In this document: piece after piece, positions 10,588 to 19,364 of the stretch
How positions within the stretch are numbered: position 1 is the stretch's first letter
Layout of the letters: every line of letters starts with the position of its first letter
Assembly (NCBI GenBank): GCA_964600385.1
Contig: CAZRJC010000026.1
Coordinates: 1 to 22,929, forward strand
Length of the DNA: 22,929 bases
Direction of reading: 5' to 3'
DNA from: DMER64 sp964600385
GTDB taxonomy: Bacteria > Bacteroidota > Bacteroidia > Bacteroidales > UBA932
Translations under genes and position numbers: made by a program
The notes under the pieces: model-generated
The model's input: only the letters and a program-made list of their open reading frames with translations
The model's database searches: none
What the model was told of the DNA's origin: nothing

Positions 10588-12069
10588 ATGAAAAAATTTT
10601 ACACGATTCGGACGATTGCTATCGTTGCACTTTTATTCTCGGCCTTCTCACTTTATGCTGCCTGCAAAAAAACGCCGGCACCCGATCCCGAGCCGGAACA
10701 AAAAACCAAAATAGAGCTTATTTCCCCGGCCGACAACAGCACCCTGGATCTTGGAAAGGAACAGGGAATATCCTTTGAGTGGAAACCTGCAGAGAAGATC
10801 AATTCCTACAAACTGAAATTGAGTCTCGACAACTCTTTTACCAACAGCATTTCCATTCTGGCCACAGGCAATCCGCTTGTCATGACGGCAGATTATTTCG
10901 ATACCCAGCTGGGAACACTTGGCATAGGCAAAGGCCAATCTGCAGACGTCTACTGGACCATAACTGCAGGCGGGAACGAACAGACAGAGAATTTTACTAG
11001 AAAAATGTCCGTAACGCGTAAAAAAGCAGACAGCAGCCTTCCCTATGAAGAAAGAGTCGCAGATAAAATCATAGTAAAAGTCGCGGTAATATATGAAGAC
11101 CCTGTTGTTCCGGGAACAGGAGGAAAAAGGCTTCATGAGGTATGCACCACCCCGGGCTACGGATTCAAATGGAATGATCCCCGCAAGCAATGCAAACAAT
11201 ATGAAGCCGATTTTGAAGAAGTTTCTCACGGCGTACTGGACTACGTAATCGTACAGGAATTCGAATCGGACCGTTTCTTCTCGTTCCACTCCGCCGATTC
11301 GACTTACATTACCATGGATGATGTCCTTGAAATTTTCAAAACCGGCCCCGTACCGGGTATCGGTGAAGGGATCGAGTATGATTACACAGGCATGGCCAAA
11401 CATTTTGGATTGGGAGAAATGCGGGACAAGGGCGAGATACATGAAGTCTGGGTTTACACCCACCCGGCCAGCGGAATGTACGAATCGCGGTTAATGGGAC
11501 AGGGAGCCTTCTGGTGCAACTCTCCGGGCATATCCACCGGAGCTCCGTGCAAAGACCTCATGGCCGTTATGTTCTGCAACTACGAAAGAGGCGTGGAATC
11601 TGCCCTTCACAGTTACGGTCACCGCGTGGAATCCATAATGAACCAGGTCTACGGAGGCTGGAACTACGATTATAAGAACCGTAAATCCGCGCTGACCAGC
11701 TGGGAACGCTTTTGCGGCTACAAACTGAACTATAATAAATTCGATGCAGGCAATACAAATATAGGACTGGTCCATTTTCCGCCTAACGGAGTAAAGGATT
11801 ATGATTATTACAACAATTCATATATAAATACCTATGCCGATGAGTGGATTAACTACCCCAACGTGCCCGAAGTTAAAAGCCGTCGTGTCAACTGTTCTGA
11901 ATGGAAAAACACAGAATACGGTTATATGAAATGGTTTTTCAGTCATCTTCCTCACTTCAAAGGCATTAACCCCGATCCCAATGACCTTCATCTGAATAAC
12001 TGGTGGTACTATATTGTAGATTACAATGCAGCCATCCGGTATGAAAGAGAATTGCAGTTGAGCCTGTAA
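10588..12069 (+). CDS. Exported lipoprotein of unknown function, SusE-like N-terminal domain
   Basis: This protein of 493 residues is the first gene of the PUL operon. The hydrophobic signal ends in LYAAC with the candidate lipidated Cys at residue 26, followed by a Pro/Glu-rich spacer. Residues about 40-145 look like an Ig-type SusE-like domain (ISPADNSTLDL, then FEWKPAEKINSYKLKLSLD). Residues about 155-493 form a separate domain I cannot assign. It is rich in aromatic residues and has a cluster NYERG (residues 331-335) and H341-x3-H345-x2-E348 (in ALHSYGHRVE) that could hold a metal or act as an active site. It also has several cysteines that could pair outside the cytosol. It may be a glycan-binding or hydrolytic surface protein acting on the PUL substrate or on glycosylated protein. 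The ATG at 10588 is chosen over an in-frame TTG at 10582. The gap to the next gene is 8 bp. Confidence 0.8.
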   Translation: MKKFYTIRTIAIVALLFSAFSLYAACKKTPAPDPEPEQKTKIELISPADNSTLDLGKEQGISFEWKPAEKINSYKLKLSLDNSFTNSISILATGNPLVMTADYFDTQLGTLGIGKGQSADVYWTITAGGNEQTENFTRKMSVTRKKADSSLPYEERVADKIIVKVAVIYEDPVVPGTGGKRLHEVCTTPGYGFKWNDPRKQCKQYEADFEEVSHGVLDYVIVQEFESDRFFSFHSADSTYITMDDVLEIFKTGPVPGIGEGIEYDYTGMAKHFGLGEMRDKGEIHEVWVYTHPASGMYESRLMGQGAFWCNSPGISTGAPCKDLMAVMFCNYERGVESALHSYGHRVESIMNQVYGGWNYDYKNRKSALTSWERFCGYKLNYNKFDAGNTNIGLVHFPPNGVKDYDYYNNSYINTYADEWINYPNVPEVKSRRVNCSEWKNTEYGYMKWFFSHLPHFKGINPDPNDLHLNNWWYYIVDYNAAIRYERELQLSL

Positions 12070-12077
12070 ACCATATC

Positions 12078-15000
12078 ATGAAAAAGATTGCAGCAATAAT
12101 AATTACAGTAGCGGTTATCGCGTTTCTTACCCTGACCTCTTTTTGCAAATCCAGGATCATCGTGGGGATCATCGTTCCCGAGAACGGGTCCCGGCAAACA
12201 GAGCTCGGAGCAATGACCGGCCTGATAACCAAAACCGGGGTTGTATCAATTAAGGAAATTCCCCTGCAGAGCCTTGACGGGATAGAGCACTGTGATGTCA
12301 TATGGTACCACCGGCCGGACACCGCTGCTATTACTGCAACCGAGATACATGCGGGAGATAAAATAAAAACCTATGTTTCCGGGGGAGGTGCGCTTATTTT
12401 ATCGATGGACGCCGTAAAGCTCCTTAATACGTGGGGCATTGAGCCGGCAGCCATTGAGACATTCAGTTATGAGGCAATCGACGATGGATTCGGTCGGAAA
12501 TTAGGATTTCATTCCTACCGGGGACATCCGCTTTTTGACAAGCTTTACGGCGGAGCTTACCCCTGGCACGGAAAAGAAGACAATGTATGCAGGCTGAACG
12601 GCTATACAGAAGATAACATGCCGCAGGCTCAGGGTGCCAGGGTAATAGCCACCCAGTGGGAATACATCTATAACCGGCCAGAAAAAAAGCTCATTTGGGA
12701 AACACCTTATGGAAAAGGGTCTATCCTGGCCATTGGAGGTTGTCTGTATTACGGGCGGGACAATTTCCATATTCAGATACTGGAACAGTTTACCATGAAC
12801 TGTCTGCGGTACATGAAGGGAGAAAAAACGGATAATCCCGAAACCTACTGGGATTATTCTACTGTAACCACAGAATCCTGCACAGGTAAAGATGAATATT
12901 CCAAGGTTTCTTTTTCCAGGCCGGTTCCGGGCATTCCTGTACAATCAGAAAACATGCTTTCGCGTCCTGCCGAAAACTATTATTTTGATTTGGCAACCAA
13001 ACGCACGATGATAGTGGGTCCTGAACAGGCTGGTATTGACGAGATATGGACCCACCCCTTCATGTCGCTTCGCGATTACCGGGTACGGATAAAAATAGAG
13101 GGAACCGACGAGCTGGTAGCGCTGGCAGATCACAAGCCCCAATTCGAGATACATCCCCATGCCATCGTACGGCATTACAGCATTGGCGACCTGACACTGA
13201 CCGAAACCATAACCTCGGCCATTGACCAGCCTCTGACGGTCATTCACTACCAGTGGAGCGGCAACCAGGTAAGCAGTATTGTCACCGAATTCACAAGCAA
13301 CCTGCGGTATATGTGGCCATACGACGAGACTGCGCTCGGATCCGTTTTATACAGATGGTCTCCGGAATTGAATGCATTCATTGTGAGCAATAAAGACAAA
13401 GAATTCGTATCCATTGCCGGGGCAAACCTTCCGGGACGGGTGCTGGAATCGGGAGAAGCCCGGGGTGTTCCCGCCGAGCCTGCCGGATGTGCCTGTTCTG
13501 TTGAATATGACACTACAGAAGCCAATGCAATGGATATCATACTTTCGGCAGGAAGCACAGGTGAACAGGAAACGGTAGCGCTTTATACAAAAGCTGCAGC
13601 CAATCCCGGTCAGGTGGCCGCAGAAGCTGCCCTGTACTACAATAACTACCTGGACGGGGTAATAGATATCACTACTCCCGATCCTGTTTTCAATGAAGCG
13701 TTCCGTTGGGCCGTCATCAGTTCATCGCAGTTCATCACCTCCACTCCCGGCATAGGGACTTCCCTGATGGCCGGATACTCTTCATCAAGAAGGGGCTGGG
13801 GAGGGGGTCACAGGGTGAGCGGGCGTCCCGGGTACGCGTGGTACTTTGGAAGGGATGCCGTATGGTCCGGATTCGCTTTCAATAACATAGGCGACTTTGA
13901 AACAACCCGCAATATTCTGGAAACACTCATTGCCCACCAGCAGGTAGACGGCAAAATCTACCACGAGCTCACCACCAGCGGCTTTGTTCATTTTGACGCA
14001 TCGGACGCCACACCTCTGTTTGTCAATTTAATGGCTCACTACCTGAGGTCATCGGGAGATGTTCAATTCGCCAAAACCCATATCAGGGCCATTCATAAAG
14101 CAATGGATTATTGCTATTCCACCGACACAGACGGGGACGGTCTCATAGAGATCAGCAACGTTGGACACGGGTGGCTGGAAGGCGGTTCACTCTTTGGATC
14201 AAAAACGGAATTTTATCTGTGCGGGATATGGGCACAGGCCTTACGGGACGCCTCCTATATTTCCGGTCTTTGCGGCGACGCCGGTAAAATGAAACGGTAT
14301 GTCAGGGATGCTAACGAGGTATCCGACGCCCTTGAGGCATTCTGGAACGAGAAGGGTTATTACAACTACGGCAAACGCAACGACGGCACATACACTCAGC
14401 CTCTGCTCATTCTTACTGCCGTCCCGGCATATTTCAAAACCGTTGACTCCCAACGTGCCCGGGAGATGGTAAAACTATACGCACACCCCGAAATGTCTGC
14501 CGACTGGGGTGTCAGAACCATTGCAGACACTTCCAATATAGATGAAGAAGGCGCCTACGGTCCCGGGAACGTATGGCCTCTCTTCACAGGATGGGCCTCA
14601 CTGGCCGGTTATAAGCAAGGCCTTCACACGCAGGCTTTCACTCAACTCTACAACAATTTATTGAACTATAAAGGATTTGCACTTGGGCGCATTCCCGAGG
14701 TCATTAACGGCGACGTATACCGCAACAACGGGATTACCCTTCATCAGTGCTGGTCAGAGACCATGGCCATCATGCCGCTGGTGGAAGGCATGCTCGGCTT
14801 TGAACCCAATGCCTTGAACAACAGTATGATTCTTTCACCGGCTCTGCCCGCAGACTGGAAAACGTTCCGGGTGGAAAGGCTCAGGACCGGCAACACCACA
14901 ACCGGCTTATCCATGCTAAAGGAACAGGGAAAGATAACCTACTCATTTGGAAGTAGCAATCCCACAGATATCGCTTTCGCTCCCGTATTTTCAGCAGGGA

Positions 15001-15416
15001 CGAAAATAGATGAAGTGACTGTTAACGGGAAACCGGCAGAATACACCGTCTCGGACGAAAAAGAGCGCATGGTCCTGCACGTCGCATTCAGGAACAAGGG
15101 GAACTGTACGGTAGAAATCACCTGCAGGGAAAGCCCGTGCGCACTGGCATCGGTTGTTGTACCCGGCGTGGGGCAACCCTCATGCGGGTTCCGCGTACTC
15201 AGCCAGACTTTTGCAGATCAAGCACTGGAAGTGGAAGTATCGGGCAGACCGGGCAGTGAACACATGCTGGAACTGTATCTTCCCCACGGATATGAACGCA
15301 TTGAAGGAGCAGGAGAAGCCTTTGACCTGCATGACTCAGTAACAGGAGTAAAAGTTCTGTTCGGGCCGTCCGCAGAACGGTATGTAAAAAAGATTGTACG
15401 AATAGAAACAAAATAA
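12078..15416 (+). CDS. Multidomain six-hairpin glycosidase (amylo-alpha-1,6-glucosidase/GDE-like catalytic fold)
   Basis: This secreted or lipid-anchored protein of 1112 residues has an N-terminal signal with a Cys at 23 in a poor lipobox. Residues about 28-255 resemble a ThuA/glutamine-amidotransferase-like alpha/beta domain (CDVIWYHRP, YVSGGGALILS, GKGSILAIGGCLYYG). Residues about 280-510 are beta-rich and probably the beta-sandwich that often precedes an (alpha/alpha)6 barrel. The barrel runs from about 530 to 925: YFGRDAVWSGFAF (D593), FDASDATPLFV (D640, D643), DEEGAYGPGNVWPLF (E823, E824) and HQCWSETMAIMPLVEGMLG (E894) are in the style of glycogen-debranching and related families. The C-terminal 180 residues look like beta-sandwich. 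The acidic residues named are candidate catalytic residues only. Specificity is unknown; the PUL context makes a plant-type glycan more likely than glycogen. It sits 8 bp after the lipoprotein gene and 9 bp before the GH127 gene. Confidence 0.82.
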   Translation: MKKIAAIIITVAVIAFLTLTSFCKSRIIVGIIVPENGSRQTELGAMTGLITKTGVVSIKEIPLQSLDGIEHCDVIWYHRPDTAAITATEIHAGDKIKTYVSGGGALILSMDAVKLLNTWGIEPAAIETFSYEAIDDGFGRKLGFHSYRGHPLFDKLYGGAYPWHGKEDNVCRLNGYTEDNMPQAQGARVIATQWEYIYNRPEKKLIWETPYGKGSILAIGGCLYYGRDNFHIQILEQFTMNCLRYMKGEKTDNPETYWDYSTVTTESCTGKDEYSKVSFSRPVPGIPVQSENMLSRPAENYYFDLATKRTMIVGPEQAGIDEIWTHPFMSLRDYRVRIKIEGTDELVALADHKPQFEIHPHAIVRHYSIGDLTLTETITSAIDQPLTVIHYQWSGNQVSSIVTEFTSNLRYMWPYDETALGSVLYRWSPELNAFIVSNKDKEFVSIAGANLPGRVLESGEARGVPAEPAGCACSVEYDTTEANAMDIILSAGSTGEQETVALYTKAAANPGQVAAEAALYYNNYLDGVIDITTPDPVFNEAFRWAVISSSQFITSTPGIGTSLMAGYSSSRRGWGGGHRVSGRPGYAWYFGRDAVWSGFAFNNIGDFETTRNILETLIAHQQVDGKIYHELTTSGFVHFDASDATPLFVNLMAHYLRSSGDVQFAKTHIRAIHKAMDYCYSTDTDGDGLIEISNVGHGWLEGGSLFGSKTEFYLCGIWAQALRDASYISGLCGDAGKMKRYVRDANEVSDALEAFWNEKGYYNYGKRNDGTYTQPLLILTAVPAYFKTVDSQRAREMVKLYAHPEMSADWGVRTIADTSNIDEEGAYGPGNVWPLFTGWASLAGYKQGLHTQAFTQLYNNLLNYKGFALGRIPEVINGDVYRNNGITLHQCWSETMAIMPLVEGMLGFEPNALNNSMILSPALPADWKTFRVERLRTGNTTTGLSMLKEQGKITYSFGSSNPTDIAFAPVFSAGTKIDEVTVNGKPAEYTVSDEKERMVLHVAFRNKGNCTVEITCRESPCALASVVVPGVGQPSCGFRVLSQTFADQALEVEVSGRPGSEHMLELYLPHGYERIEGAGEAFDLHDSVTGVKVLFGPSAERYVKKIVRIETK

Positions 15417-15425
15417 TTATAATTA

Positions 15426-17276
15426 ATGAAACAAGACAGTTGTTTACGATTCCTTTTGCCGCTGATCGCAGTGATCTTCCTTTCCTGCACAGCGGAGAAA
15501 CAGGGCCTGGAACAGAACAAACCGGTGGTTTTTTCCCGGGTGAAAATCACAGACGATTTTTGGCAGCCGCGCCTGATGACACATGCCACCTTTACGGTTC
15601 CGGCCTGTATCCGCCAATGTGAAACGGAGACCCGGCGCATAGACAATTTTGCCATAGCTGCCGGCATGCAGGAGGGTGTCTTCCAGGGACTCTTCTACGA
15701 CGATTCCGACGTGTACAAAATGCTGGAAGGAGCCTCCTACTCGCTCATGAACAATCCAAATCCGGCACTTGAAGCCAAACTGGATTCCATTATCATGAAA
15801 ATTGCCGGGGCACAGAAAGAGGACGGATACCTGAACACGTTCTATATTCTTGGAGATTATAATGCCCGCTGGACCGACATGGACAAACACGAGATGTACT
15901 GTTTCGGGCATCTCACAGAAGCAGCCATAGCATTTTACAATGCGACGGGCAAGCGCAGTCTGCTGGACGTGGCCATAAAATTTGCCGATCATATAGATGC
16001 CACATTCGGGCCGGACAAACGGGACTGGGTACCGGGGCACGAAGAGGTTGAACTGGCACTTATCAAACTGTACCGCACAACAGGCGAAAACCGTTACCTG
16101 CAGCTCTCGCACTGGCTCCTTGAACAACGTGGCCTGGGAAAAGGCACATGGGCCGAAGAGTACAGGGATTATTACCAGGACCTGGTACCGGTTAGTGAAC
16201 TTGAAAAGATAAGCGGTCATGCCGTACGCGCCATGTACCTGTTTACCGGCATGGCAGACTATACCGCTGCCACAGGGGACACCTCATATTTAAGTGCATT
16301 GAACCGGCTTTGGGACGATGTGATAAACAAGAAAATGTATATCACCGGAGGCATAGGTTCTTCACAGGCCAACGAAGGTTTCACGGAACCTTATGATCTT
16401 CCAAACGAAGAGGCATATTGTGAAACCTGCGCTTCGGTAGGGATGGTCATGTGGAACCAGCGCATGAACATGCTTACGGGCGAATCGCAGTATGCCGACA
16501 TTCTGGAGAAATCCATGTATAACGGCGCACTGGCAGGTGTATCCCTCTCCGGCGACCGTTTCTTTTACGTGAATCCGCTTTACTCAAAAGGGGACCATCA
16601 CCGCCGTGAATGGTACGGAACAGCCTGCTGCCCAAGCCAGATCACACGCTTTTTACCTTCTATCGGCGGTTACATTTATGCTCTGTCGGACCAGGCGCTC
16701 TGGATTAATCTTTACGTGGGAAGCCGCACCACAGTGAACCTTGCCGGAACAGAAACAGAAATCATACAAAAAACCATGTATCCGTGGGTCGGCAGAGATG
16801 AAATCACGGTCAATCCGCAACAAGCAGTTGAATTCTCACTCCGCCTGAGGATCCCCGGATGGTGCAATAACTATACAGTAAGCGTTAACGGTAAAGATGT
16901 TTCACATACCACCGACAAAGGATACCTGGTAATCAACCGCCTTTGGAATAAAGGCGACCTGGTAGAGTTCGGAATGGACATGCCTGTCATGGCCGTAAGT
17001 GCCGACCCGCGTGTCAAAGCAAATACGGGACGAAAAGCCGTTCAGCGCGGACCCATCATTTACTGTCTGGAAGAAACAGACAATCCGGATTTTGACCGGG
17101 CACAAATAACATCCTCGACTGTATTCACCACATCATTTGAACCCGATTTGCTGGGCGGAGTAGCCACTGTTCAAGCCACAACAAACGGAGAAACTCTGAA
17201 ATTCATCCCCTATTACGCCTGGGATAACCGTGAGGCAGGCAAAATGGAAGTATGGGTAGAATATAAGGAGCAATAA
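15426..17276 (+). CDS. GH127 family beta-L-arabinofuranosidase
   Basis: This exo-glycosidase is predicted to release beta-linked L-arabinofuranose, using a zinc-bound cysteine nucleophile. All key residues known from Bifidobacterium longum HypBA1 can be placed. The acid/base E317 (NEGF) lies 16 residues before the zinc-ligand pair E333/C335 (CETCAS), exactly the E322/E338/C340 spacing. C401-C402 (GTACCPS) match C417/C418, the nucleophile and a zinc ligand. VKITDDFWQPR at the start and YDLPNEEAY are also typical. The length of 616 is close to the usual 600-700. A signal sequence ends at IFLSC, with C21 a possible lipidation site, so it works in the periplasm or on the surface. Some GH127 members act on other sugars, so the exact substrate is not certain. 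It is the third gene of the operon, with gaps of 9 and 16 bp to its neighbours. Confidence 0.93.
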   Translation: MKQDSCLRFLLPLIAVIFLSCTAEKQGLEQNKPVVFSRVKITDDFWQPRLMTHATFTVPACIRQCETETRRIDNFAIAAGMQEGVFQGLFYDDSDVYKMLEGASYSLMNNPNPALEAKLDSIIMKIAGAQKEDGYLNTFYILGDYNARWTDMDKHEMYCFGHLTEAAIAFYNATGKRSLLDVAIKFADHIDATFGPDKRDWVPGHEEVELALIKLYRTTGENRYLQLSHWLLEQRGLGKGTWAEEYRDYYQDLVPVSELEKISGHAVRAMYLFTGMADYTAATGDTSYLSALNRLWDDVINKKMYITGGIGSSQANEGFTEPYDLPNEEAYCETCASVGMVMWNQRMNMLTGESQYADILEKSMYNGALAGVSLSGDRFFYVNPLYSKGDHHRREWYGTACCPSQITRFLPSIGGYIYALSDQALWINLYVGSRTTVNLAGTETEIIQKTMYPWVGRDEITVNPQQAVEFSLRLRIPGWCNNYTVSVNGKDVSHTTDKGYLVINRLWNKGDLVEFGMDMPVMAVSADPRVKANTGRKAVQRGPIIYCLEETDNPDFDRAQITSSTVFTTSFEPDLLGGVATVQATTNGETLKFIPYYAWDNREAGKMEVWVEYKEQ

Positions 17277-17292
17277 CACCATTTCCTGCACC

Positions 17293-19341
17293 ATGAAAAT
17301 AATTCTACTGACAATTCTTACGTTTATGATAACTTACTGCAACCGTTCCGAACCTGAAGGGTCCCGAGAATCACAGGCGCAGTACACTGTTAACCGGGAA
17401 CCCCTTCAACCCAGCCCTTACACGGAACTGCCTTTAGGCTCCATTCAGGCCAGGGGCTGGCTTCTCCGGATGCTAGAACGTCAACGCTCCGGAATCACCT
17501 CCAAACTGGATGAACTGTATCCCCAGGTAATGGGAGCACGGAACGGATGGCTGGGAGGAGACGGGGACCAGTGGGAAAGAGGTCCTTACTGGATCGACGG
17601 GCTTTTGCCGCTTGCATACCTTCTGGACGATGCCGCCCTCAAGGCAAAAGTACAACCCTGGATTGAATGGACCCTGTCCAGCCAGCAGGAAGACGGTTTC
17701 TTTGGCCCGTCCACTGATTTTTCTTATGAAAAAGGGTTGCAGAGAAACAACTCAAAAGACTGGTGGCCGCGCATGGTCATGCTTAAAGTTCTCTGCCAGT
17801 ATTATTCTGCCACAGAGGACGAGCGGGTGATTTCCTTTATGACCGACTATTTCCGCTACCAATTGAATACCCTTCCGCAAACTCCGCTGGGAAACTGGAC
17901 TTTCTGGGCAGAATACCGCGCCTGTGAAAACCTTCAGGCTGTCCTGTGGCTGTACAACATCACCGGAGACGGGTGGCTGTTGGATCTTGCCCGGTTGCTG
18001 CATTCACAGAGCATAGATTACACACATATTTTCCTGGAAACGGACAATATGAAGAAAACGGCGTCCATACACGGAGTGAACCTGGCCCAGGGACTGAAGG
18101 AACCTGTAATCTACTGGCAGGTCGAGGCCGATGAAAAATACCTCGATGCAGTCAGGAAAGGACTGAAGGATATCCGCGACTACAATGGCATGCCCAACGG
18201 CATGTTCGGGGCCGACGAATTACTTCACGGGAACAATCCCACACAGGGTTCCGAGCTGTGCACGGCAGTGGAACTCATGTATTCGCTGGAACAAATGATA
18301 AAGATCACCGGAGATCTGGAATACGCAGACCTTCTTGAAAAAATAGCCTATAATGCTCTTCCGGCACAGATCTCGGACGACTTCACCTCACGCCAGTATT
18401 TTCAACAGGCCAATCAGGTTCTGGTCACACGCGACATGCATAATTTTGACATCAACCACGGAGAGACGGACCTCGTATTCGGCTTGCTGACAGGTTATCC
18501 CTGCTGCACATCCAATCTGCATCAGGGCTGGCCCAAATTTACCGGAAACCTCTGGTATGCAACACCCGACGGAGGGCTCGCTGCACTAACCTACGCCCCT
18601 TCTCAGGTGAGGGCCCGGGTCAGCGGGGGAACAGAGGTGCAGATAACGGAAGACACCCATTATCCGATGGATGGTCATATTTGTCTGACTGTCAATTACC
18701 AGGACAACAATACAACAGCAAAATTCCCGATAAAGCTGCGTATCCCTTCATGGTCCAAAGGCGCCACACTTATAGTTAATGGAGAACCCGTTTCCAATAC
18801 GGAACCCGGAACAGTTGCCGTTATAGACAGGACCTGGCAGGACGGCGACAGGATTGAACTGACGCTGCCCATGGAAGTAAGCGTACAGGAATGGCATGAA
18901 TGCTCCGTTTCGGTGGAACGCGGACCGCTTGTCTTTGCCCTCAGGATGGGTGAAGAATGGGTACGCAAGGAATTTGAGGATCCTGCCTCGATATACGGAC
19001 AGACTTACTGGGAGGTATATCCTCTTACCAAATGGAACTACGGACTAATGAAGTTCGACCGCAGGAACCCATCCGAAGCGTTCCAGGTGCTCATCGACGA
19101 GGAAAAAATGGCCTCGGACTGGTACTGGAATCCCGAATCGGCTCCCGTAATGATTAAGGCCAAAGCCAAGGAAATTCCTTCGTGGAAGCTGTATAACCAC
19201 ATGGCAGGTCCGCTGCCGTACGGGAAAACGACCTACGGACTGGGAACTGAGGATCTTCCTGAAGAAACGGTGACACTAATCCCCTATGGATGCACCACAC
19301 TCCGGATATCCGAGTTTCCCGTCATCAATGAAAAAGACTGA
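17293..19341 (+). CDS. Divergent GH127-like glycoside hydrolase (DUF1680 superfamily)
   Basis: This protein of 682 residues is the second enzyme in the operon with the GH127 fold signature. E321-x-C323 (GSELCTAVE) and the vicinal pair C404-C405 (GYPCCTSN) match the zinc and nucleophile pattern. The acid/base is not at the usual spacing: 16 residues before E321 there is Phe, and the nearest candidate is E309 (GADELLHG), 12 residues before. The motif YWIDGLLPLAYL near residue 105 and the C-terminal beta-sandwich (KLRIPSWSKGATLIVNGEP) are shared with GH127 relatives. An N-terminal signal is present with a Cys at 16, but the preceding Tyr is poor for lipidation. It probably cleaves a linkage different from that of the upstream GH127 enzyme, perhaps another furanosidic or acidic sugar. 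The family is clear, specificity is not. Gaps to neighbours are 16 and 23 bp. Confidence 0.88.
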   Translation: MKIILLTILTFMITYCNRSEPEGSRESQAQYTVNREPLQPSPYTELPLGSIQARGWLLRMLERQRSGITSKLDELYPQVMGARNGWLGGDGDQWERGPYWIDGLLPLAYLLDDAALKAKVQPWIEWTLSSQQEDGFFGPSTDFSYEKGLQRNNSKDWWPRMVMLKVLCQYYSATEDERVISFMTDYFRYQLNTLPQTPLGNWTFWAEYRACENLQAVLWLYNITGDGWLLDLARLLHSQSIDYTHIFLETDNMKKTASIHGVNLAQGLKEPVIYWQVEADEKYLDAVRKGLKDIRDYNGMPNGMFGADELLHGNNPTQGSELCTAVELMYSLEQMIKITGDLEYADLLEKIAYNALPAQISDDFTSRQYFQQANQVLVTRDMHNFDINHGETDLVFGLLTGYPCCTSNLHQGWPKFTGNLWYATPDGGLAALTYAPSQVRARVSGGTEVQITEDTHYPMDGHICLTVNYQDNNTTAKFPIKLRIPSWSKGATLIVNGEPVSNTEPGTVAVIDRTWQDGDRIELTLPMEVSVQEWHECSVSVERGPLVFALRMGEEWVRKEFEDPASIYGQTYWEVYPLTKWNYGLMKFDRRNPSEAFQVLIDEEKMASDWYWNPESAPVMIKAKAKEIPSWKLYNHMAGPLPYGKTTYGLGTEDLPEETVTLIPYGCTTLRISEFPVINEKD

Positions 19342-19364
19342 ACACAAACTAATATTCTTAATCT

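Noticed and set aside
10648..11463. Minus-strand open frame of 271 codons opposite the first PUL lipoprotein
   Set aside because: The plus-strand frame has a signal peptide, a SusE-like domain and operon spacing; the antisense product is Phe/Cys-rich with no recognisable motif.
12078..15416. Assigning the six-hairpin protein as a glycogen debranching enzyme
   Set aside because: Only the barrel motifs are similar; the signal sequence, extra domains and PUL context do not fit a cytosolic glycogen enzyme.
15444..16220. Minus-strand open frame of 258 codons opposite the GH127 gene
   Set aside because: It is fully contained within a gene whose catalytic residues are all in place on the other strand, and has no start context or motif of its own.
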